Assembly (NCBI GenBank): GCA_017311185.1
Contig: JAESUZ010001723.1
Location: forward strand, 1,240,001-1,304,000
Direction of reading: 5' to 3'
DNA length: 64,000 bases
Origin: Proteles cristata cristata
Lineage: Eukaryota; Chordata; Mammalia; Carnivora; Hyaenidae
Every line of letters starts with the position of its first letter. Positions within the stretch are counted from its first letter, which is position 1. The notes beneath the pieces are model-generated. The model was not told the DNA's origin. It saw only the letters and a list, made by a program, of their open reading frames with translations, and did no database searches. A program made the translations under genes and the position numbers. Shown here piece after piece: positions 56,691 to 64,000 of the stretch.

Positions 56691-57863
56691 AGTGGAGAAC
56701 AAATAAAACAGACCAAAAGCAATAGATGAAAAGACACAAGAACATTACCAGAAACACCAACTCTACAGGCAACACAATGGCACTCAACTCATATCTTTCA
56801 ATAATCACTCTAAATGTAAATGGAGTAAATTCTCCAATCAAAAGACAAAGGGTATTAGAATGGATTAAAAAAACAAAATCTATCTATACGATGCTTATAA
56901 GAGATTCATTTTAGACCTAAAACACCTGCAGATTGAAGTAAGGTGATGGAGAACCATCTGTCATGCTAATGGACATCAAAAGAAAGCCAGAGTAGCCATA
57001 CTTATATCAGACAAACTAGATTTTAAAACAAAAATTGTAACAAGAGATGAAGAAAGGCATTATATCAAAATTAAGGGGTCTATTCATCAAGAAGTTCTAA
57101 CAATTGTAATATATTCATGCTCCCAACTTGGAAGAACCAGATACATAAATCAATTAATCACAAACATAAAGAAACTCATTGATAATAATATCATAATAAT
57201 AGTAGGGGACTTTACTACCCCACTTACAGCAATGGACAGATAGCCTAAGCAGAAAATCAACAAGGAAACAATGGTTTTAAATGACACACTGGACTGGATG
57301 GACCTAAAAGATACATTCAGAACATTTCATCCTAAAGCAGTAGAATACGCATTCTTCTTGAGTGCACATGGAACGTTCTACAGAATAGATCACACATTGG
57401 CTCACAAATCATCCCTCAACAAGTACGAAAAGATCGATATCATTCAATGCGTATTTTCAGACCACAAGTTTATGAAACTTGAAATCAACCACAAGAAAAA
57501 ATCTGGAAAGATCATAAATACTAGGAGATTACAAAGTATCCTACTAAAGAATGGATGAGTTAACCCAGATATTAAAGAGGAAATTAAAACATACATGTAA
57601 GCCACTGATTAATGAAAAGATGACAGTCCAAAATCTTTGGGATGCAGCAAAGAGGGAAGTATTTAGCAATCCAGGCCTTCCTAAAGAAGGAAGAAAGGTC
57701 TCAAATACACTTCCTAACTTTACAACTAAAGGAGGTGGAAAAAAAGAACAGCAAATAAAGCTCCAAAACAGCAGAAGAAGGGAAATAATAAAGATTAGAA
57801 CAGAAATCAATGATATAAAAGTATCAGTGGAACAGATCAGCAAAACTAGGAGCAGTTTCTTTG

Positions 57864-58093
57864 TGGGGATTTTTGGGTTTTTTTGTTTTTAATTTTTAAA
57901 TTTTTATTTAGTTTTGAGAGATAGAGTGTGAGCAGGGGAGGGGCAGAGAGAGAGGGAGACACAGAATCTGAAACAGGCTCCAGGTTCTGAACTGCCAGCA
58001 CAGAGACCGACATGGGGCTCGAACTCACAAACCATGAGGTCATGACTTGAGCCAAAGTCAGACAATTAACCAACTGAGGCACCCAGGTGCCTC
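57864..58093 (-). mobile_element. CanSINE (minus) inside L1 ORF2
   Basis: T-rich start, body, head ending ggcacccaggtgcctc. TSD aggagcagtttctttg (57848-57863) and aggagctggttctttg (58094-58109). Confidence 0.92.
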
Positions 58094-58787
58094 AGGAGCT
58101 GGTTCTTTGAAATAATTAACAAAATGGATGAACCCAGCCAGATTTATAAAAAAGAAAAAGGAAAGTACTGAAATAAATAAAAAAATGAATGAAAGAGGAG
58201 AGAACACAACCAACACCATAGAAATATAAACAATAAGAGAATATTATGAGCATTTATATGCCACCAAATAGGGCAATATGGAAGAAATTGATAAATCCCT
58301 AGAAACATATAACCTATTAAACTGAAAGAGGAAGAAATAGAAAATTTGAACACACCCATAACCAGTAAAGATATTGAATCAGTAATCAAAAATCTCCTAA
58401 AAACCCAGAGTTCCAGAGCTGGATGGCTTCCCAAGGGAATTTTATCAGACATTTAAAGGGGAGTTAATACCTATTCTTTTGAAGCTATTTCCAAAAACAG
58501 AAACAGAAGGAAAACTTCCAAACTCATTCTATGGAGCCAGTACTACCTTGATTCAAAAACCAGACAAAAGACCTCACTAAAAAGGAGAATTACAGACCAA
58601 TTTCCCTGGCGAAATGGATACCAAAATTATCAACAAGACGCTACCAAAGCAAATTCAACAATACAATAGAAGAAGTATTCCCCACGTGGGATTTCCTCCT
58701 GGGCTGCTGGGCTGGTTTGGTATCTGCAAATCAATCAACATGATACATCACATTAATAAAAGAAAGGATTAAGAACTGTATAATCCT

Positions 58788-59337
58788 CAGCATAACACCT
58801 TCAAGTTCCATCCATGTTGCTACACATGGCCAGATTTCATTCTTTCTCATTATGTTAAGCTAAATAAGTCAGGCAGAGAAGGACAGATACCATATGTTTG
58901 CACGTATAGGAGGATTAGGAGGAACTTAATGGAGGACCGTGGGTGAGAAGAAGGGGAAAAATAGTGGAGGAGAGGGAGGGAGGCAAACCATGAGAGACTC
59001 TTGAATGCCGAGAACAAACTGAGGGCTGATGGGGGTCGGAGGGAGGCAAGGGGGGTGATGGGCATGGAGGAGGGCACTTGTGGGGATGAGCACTGGGTGT
59101 TATATGGAAACCAACTTGACAATAAACTATTTAAAATAATAAACACATAAATAAGAAATATTAGTAAGATAACTAGTTTGTTTAAAAGGTTGCAGGCTAA
59201 TACAAACAAAACTAGCACCCTTCAAAATCATTGATTATTGAATATATTAAATAAAGTCAATTCCATGCTCTGAGAATGTATTTTTCAGCTTTACTGATGT
59301 ATCACTGAGAAATAAAATTGTAAGATAAAAAGGAAAA
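58788..59337 (+). mobile_element. Twin-primed L1 3'-end insertion with probable 3' transduction, inside an older L1
   Basis: 58788-58850 is L1 ORF2 inverted; 58851-59133 is the direct 3'UTR with AATAAA. About 200 bp of non-L1 sequence (59135-59325) follows and ends with aaataaaattgtaagataaa and an A-rich stretch. A perfect 17-bp TSD, aagaactgtataatcct, lies at 58771-58787 and 59338-59354, and the host L1 resumes in register. Confidence 0.92.
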
Positions 59338-61055
59338 AAGAACTGTATAATCCTGTCAATGATGCAGAAAAAGCATTTGACAAAATACAGCAATCTTTCT
59401 TGATAAAAACTCTCAAGAAAACAGGGATAGGAGGAATATTTCTCAACTTCATAAAAGCCATATATGAAAGGCCCACAGCTAGTATCCTCCTCAATGGGGA
59501 AAAACTGAGAGCTTTCCTCCTAAGGTCAAGAACATAACATGAATGTCCATTCTCACCGCTATTGTTCAACATACTACTGGAAGTCCTAACCTCAGCAATC
59601 AGACAACAAAAAGAAAAGGCATACAAATTGGCAAAGAAGAAGTCAAACTTTACTCTCCACAAATGACACTACGTAGAAAATCCGAAAGACTCCACCAAAA
59701 GCTGCTAGAACTAATGCATGAATTCAGCAAAGTCACAGCATATAAAATCAAATTGGTTGCATTTCTATACATCAATAATGAAGCAGCAGAAAGAGAAATC
59801 AAGTAATCAATTCCATTTACAATTGCACCAAAAAACATAAGATACCTAGGAATAAACCTAACCAAAGAGGTAAAAGATTTGCATGCTGAAAACTTAGAAA
59901 ACTTATGAAAGAAACTGAAGATGACACAAAGAAATAGAAAAACATTCCATGCTCATGGACTGGAAGAACACATACTGTTAAAATGTTGATACTACCCAAA
60001 GCAATCTACACATTCAATGCAATCCCTATCAAAATAACACTAGCATTCCTCACAGAGCTAGAACAAACAATCCTAAAATTTGTACGGAACCACAAAAGAT
60101 CCTGAATAGCCAAAGAAATGTTGAAAACCAAAACTGGAGGCATCACAATTCTAGACTTCAAGCTGTAATTATCAAGACAGTATGGTACTGGCACAAAAAT
60201 ATAAATTCATAAATCAACGAAACAAAAACATAAACACATAAATCAATGGAACAAAATAGAAAACCCACAAATGTAACCACAAATGTATGTTCAACTAATC
60301 TTCGACAAAGTAGGACTGAACATCAAATGGAAAAAATTCTCTTCAGCAAATGATGTTGGGAAAACTGCATAGTGACATGAAGAATGAAACTGGACCACTT
60401 TCTTACACCTTACACAAAAATGAATTCAAAAGAGATGAAAGACCCAAATGGAAGAAAGGAAACCATCAAAATCCTTAAGGAGAACACAGGCAACAATCTC
60501 TTTGATCTTGGCCACAGCCAAGAGACTACTAGACATGTCTCCAGAGGCAAGGGAAATAAAAGCAAAAATGAACTATTGGGACCTCATCAAGACAAAAAAA
60601 ACTTCTGTACAGCAAAGGAAACAATCACCAAAACTAAAAAGCAGCCTACAGAATGGGAGAAGATATTTGCAAATGACATATAGGATAAAGGGTTAAGTAT
60701 CCAAAATCTATAAAGAACTTAGCAAACTCAACACCCAAAAACCAAACAATCCAGTGAAGAAATGAGCAGAGGACATGAACAGATACTTTTCCAAAGAAGA
60801 TATCCAGATGGCTAACAGACACATTAAATGATACTCAACATCACTCATCAGGGAAATACAAATCAAAACCACAATGAGGTACCACTTCACATCTGTCGGA
60901 ATGGCTAAAATTAACAACTCAGGAAACAACAAATGTTGACAAGGATGTGGAGGGGAACCCTCTTGCACTGCTGGCAGAAATGCAAATTGGTGTGGCCACT
61001 CTGGAAAACAGTATGAAGTTCCTCAAAAAATTAAAAATAGACTACCCTATGACTT

Positions 61056-61262
61056 TGTTTTCTTAATTTTTTTTTTGAGATAGACAAAGAGTGAATAAGC
61101 AGGAAAGGGGGAGAGAAAGAGGGAGAGAGAGTATCCAAAGCAGGCTCTGAGCTGTCTGAATGGAGCCTCAGGCAGGGCTCTATCTCACGAACCATGAGAT
61201 CATAATCTGAGCTGAAATCAAGAGTTGGATGCTTAACCGACTAGGCCACCAGGCGCCTCTAT
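61056..61262 (-). mobile_element. CanSINE (minus), diverged
   Basis: T-rich start, gagaaagagggagagagagt, reversed head ggccaccaggcgcctc. It abuts the broken end of the older L1. Confidence 0.85.
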
Positions 61263-61319
61263 ACTTTTTTTTTTTTTAAACATTTTTTATTTATATATAG
61301 GTAGGTGACTTCTTTTTTC

Positions 61320-61540
61320 GGTTTCTTTTTTTTCAATGTTTACTCATTTTTGAGAGAGACAGCAAGAGACAGAGCATGAGCAGGGGAAAGTCAGAGAGAG
61401 GTAGACACAGAATCCAAAGCAGTCTACAGGCTCTTAACTGTCAGCACAGAGCCTGATGTAGGGATCAAACCCACAGACTACAAGATCATAACCTGAACTA
61501 AAGTCGATGCTTAACTGACTGAGCCACTAGGCACCCCAAC
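61320..61540 (-). mobile_element. CanSINE (minus), diverged
   Basis: ttttgagagagacagcaaga, body, reversed head gagccactaggcacccc. A T-rich spacer precedes it. Confidence 0.85.
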
Positions 61541-61609
61541 TCATCCCAGTATAATATAAAAATATCTAAACTGCAGTACTTGCCACCCTAACGACTTTTC
61601 TGCCAAAAA

Positions 61610-63911
61610 TATCTTTAAGCCCTTCATCCATTTTGACTTTATTTTTGTATATGCTGTGAGAAAATGATCTAGTTTCATTCTTCTGCATGTTGCTGTCCAG
61701 TTCTCCCAGCACCATCTGATACAGAGACTGTCTTTTTTCCAATGGATACTCTTTCACACTTTGTCAAAGATTAGTTGGCTGTACACTTTTGGGTCCAAAT
61801 CTGAGTTCTCTATTCTATTCCATTGGTCTATGTGTCTGTTTTTGTGCCAATACCATACTGTCTTGATGATGACAGCTTTGTAGTAGAGGCTAACGTCTGG
61901 GATGGTGATGCCTCTCATTTTGGTTTTCTTCTTCAATATGACTTTGGCTATCCGGTGTCTTTTGTGGTTCCATACAAATTTTAGGATAGTTTGTTCTAGT
62001 TTTGAGAAGTATGCTGATGCAATTTTGATTGGGATTGCATTGAATGTGTAGACTGCTGTGGGTAGTAATGACATTTTAACTCTATTTATTCTTCTGATCC
62101 ATGTGCATGGAATGTTTTTCCATTTCTTTGTGTCTTTATCAATTTCCTTCATAAGTTTTCTATAGTTTTCATCATAGAGATCTCTTATATCTGTGGTTAG
62201 GTTTATTCCTAGGTATTTTATGGATTTTTGTGCAATTGTGAATGGGATCAATTTCTTGATTTCTCTTTCTGTTGCTTCATTGTTGGTGTATAAAAATGCA
62301 ACCGATTTCCGTACGTTGATTTTGTACCCTGCAACTTTGTTGAATTCTTGGAACATCTCTAGTAAGCTTCTGGTGGAGTCTGTCGAGTTTTCTGAGTATC
62401 ATGTCATCTGCAAAAAGTGAGAGTTTGATATCTTCTTTGCTAATCTGATGCCTTTTATTTTGTTTTGTTGTCTGAATGGCGATGCTAGGATGCCAGAACT
62501 ATGTTAAACAACAGTGGTGAGAGTGGACATTCCTGTCTTGTTCCTGATCTCAGGGGGAAAGCTCTCAGTTTTTCCCTGTTGAGGATATTGTTAGCTGAGG
62601 GCTTCTTATAGATGGCTTTTATGATGTTTAAATAAGTCCCATCTATCCCGACTTTCTCCAGGGTCTTTAGTAAGAAGGGATGTTGGGGCACCTGGGTGGC
62701 TTAGTCGGTTAAGCGTCTGACTTTCGCTTAGGTCATGATCTCACGGTTCGTGGGTTCGAGCCCCGCGTTGGACTCTGTGCTGACTGCCAGCTCAGAGCCT
62801 GGAGCCTGTTTCAGTCTGTGACTCCCTCTCTCTCTGACCCTCCTCTGCTCACGCTGTCTCTCTCTCTCCTAGAAATAAATAAAAACATTTAAAAAAAAAA
62901 GGGGGGGGGATGCTGTATTTTGTCAAATGCTTTTTCTGCATCTACTGATGGGACCATATGATTTTATTTTTTCTTTTGTTGATGTGATGTATCACATTGA
63001 CTGATTTGCAATATTGAACCAGCCCTGTAACCCAGGAACGAATCCCACTTGATCTTGGTGGATAATTCTTTTTATGTGCTGTTGCATTCGATTTGTAAGC
63101 ATCTTGTTGAGGATTTTTGCATCTCTATTCATCAAGGATATTGGCCTATAGTTCTCCTTTTCTGTTGGGTCTCTGTCAGGCTTGGGAATCAAAGTGATGC
63201 TGGCTTCTTAAAATGAGTCTGGAAGTTTTCCTTCGATTTCTATATTTTGGAATAGTTTGAGAAGAATGAGTATTAATTCTGTTTTAAACATCTGGTAGAA
63301 TTCCCCAGGGAAGCCCAGGGCTCTTATCTGTTGGGAGATTTTTGATAACTAATTCAATTTCCTCACTTGTTATGTGTCTGTTCAGGTTGTCTATCTCTTC
63401 CCATGTGAATTTTAGTAGTGAGTGTGTGTAGGAATTTGTCGATTTCTTCGAAGCTGTCCAGTTTGTTGGTATATAGTTTTTCATAGTATTCCCTAATAAT
63501 TGCTCGTATTTCTGAGGGGTTGTAATGTAATCAGTCCGTTTTCATTCATGATTTTGTCTATTTGAGTGCTCTCTCTTTTCTTTTTGAGAAGCCTGGCTAG
63601 ATGTTTGTCAATTTTGTTTATTTTTTCAAAAAACCAGCTCTTGGTTTCATTGATCTGTTCAACTGTTTCTTTGGTTTCTATACTGTTTATTTCTACCCTA
63701 ATTTTTATTATTTCTCTTCTTCTACTGGGTTTGAGGTGCTCTTGTTGCTCTCCCTCTAGTTGCTTTAGATGTGCTGTTAGAGTTGGCCCTTGTGGTTTTT
63801 CTAATTTCTTGAAATATGCCTGGAGTGCAATGTACTTTCCTCTTAGGACTGCTTTCACCACATCCCATAGGGTTTGTATTGTTGTATTCTCATTTTCATT
63901 TGTTTCCATAT
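61610..63911 (-). mobile_element. L1 ORF2 segment (minus), lacking 3'UTR and tail
   Basis: The minus strand reads ORF2 from T-I-Q-T-L-W-D-V (near 63900) through L-I-P/M-I-P-K-P-D-R-D (63190) and reverse-transcriptase and C-terminal pieces to about 61615. It is broken by several frameshifts and the F-A-D-D region near 62400 is degraded. It ends without 3'UTR at the left and abuts plus-strand L1 at 63912. Confidence 0.88.
62684..62905 (+). mobile_element. CanSINE (young uniform subtype, plus) inside L1
   Basis: Contains the same diagnostic body as the five minus copies (gactgccagctcagagcctg, gactttcgcttaggtcatga). TSD around aagggatg; a run of nine G's follows the A tail. Confidence 0.9.
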
Positions 63912-64000
63912 GAAGAATAAATACTGTTAAAATGTCATTACTACCCAAAGCAATCTACACATTCAGTACAATCCCAATCAAAATTGCACCAGCATACTTC
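63912..64000 (+). mobile_element. L1 ORF2 fragment (plus), continues past the window
   Basis: Reads [17 protein letters not shown] on the plus strand, the ORF2 thumb region. Orientation flips exactly at 63911/63912. Confidence 0.85.

Larger units (their letters stand above)
54226..61055 (+). mobile_element. Older L1, nearly full length (3' end missing)
   Basis: Starts near gggttaagatggcagagtag, a typical L1 5' end. A 1.6-kb 5'UTR is followed by ORF1 remnant, ORF2 remnant and interruptions by a SINE (57864-58093) and a younger L1 (58788-59337). It stops inside the ORF2 C-terminus at about 61055, where a SINE abuts. Many stops and frameshifts in both ORFs. Confidence 0.88.
56777..61055 (+). 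pseudogene. L1 ORF2 remnant of the older element
   Basis: Starts M-A-L-N-S-Y-L-S with T-L-N-V-N-G. The endonuclease motif G-D-F near 57208 and R-I-D-H near 57385 are visible. Reverse transcriptase pieces L-R-A-F-L near 59510 and the C-terminal region near 60384-61000 follow. Stops are frequent, and the catalytic F-A-D-D region near 59655 is corrupted. Two later insertions split it. Confidence 0.85.

Overview
This window is mammalian nuclear DNA from a cat-like carnivore (felid lineage). The evidence is the many tRNA-derived CanSINE copies carrying the feliform A/B-box and body sequence, several carnivore LINE-1 (L1) copies, and four coding exons of one vertebrate gene. It is not microbial. 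I see no operon, CRISPR array, phage or defence locus, and no undescribed multi-gene system.

Host gene: the minus strand carries four consecutive exons of DOCK3, in transcript order 49041-49189, 18926-19010, 5421-5462 (a 42-nt microexon) and 4393-4547. Their phases join perfectly (49 codons + 2 nt; 1 nt + 28 codons; 14 codons; 51 codons + 2 nt) and every boundary has AG/GT splice sites. They encode the segment just after the N-terminal SH3 region of this Rac guanine-nucleotide exchange factor. The introns between them are 30,030, 13,463 and 873 bp. I recognised no earlier or later exon.

Everything else is intron, mostly built from retrotransposons of several ages. (1) Old mammalian repeats: MIR, L2 (notably a long antisense L2 at 51.4-53.0 kb), an MLT1-like LTR, and degraded L1/HAL1-like ORF1 pieces. 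(2) Middle-aged L1: 32.8-33.5 plus 40.3-42.0 kb, 54.2-61.1 kb and 61.6-63.9 kb. (3) Young L1: two full-length but broken copies in opposite orientation (20,567-27,482 on + and 33,475-40,277 on -), plus many 3'-end fragments with clear target-site duplications (TSDs). (4) About two dozen SINEs, six of them one very uniform, apparently young subtype.

The most informative observations concern retrotransposition. A 1,569-bp block of the two full-length L1s is almost identical although flanking parts differ visibly, which suggests gene conversion between inverted copies. Four L1 insertions seem to carry 3'-transduced DNA. Four show 5' inversion (twin priming). Insertions are nested with two readable TSD layers, one target site was used twice, and a 3'-truncated U2 snRNA pseudogene sits between direct repeats. 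An antisense ORF of identical length is open in the 5'UTRs of both full-length L1s although their sense ORFs are broken.

All family names rest on reading motifs by eye. No alignment or database search was run, so percentages are avoided and counts are by-eye.
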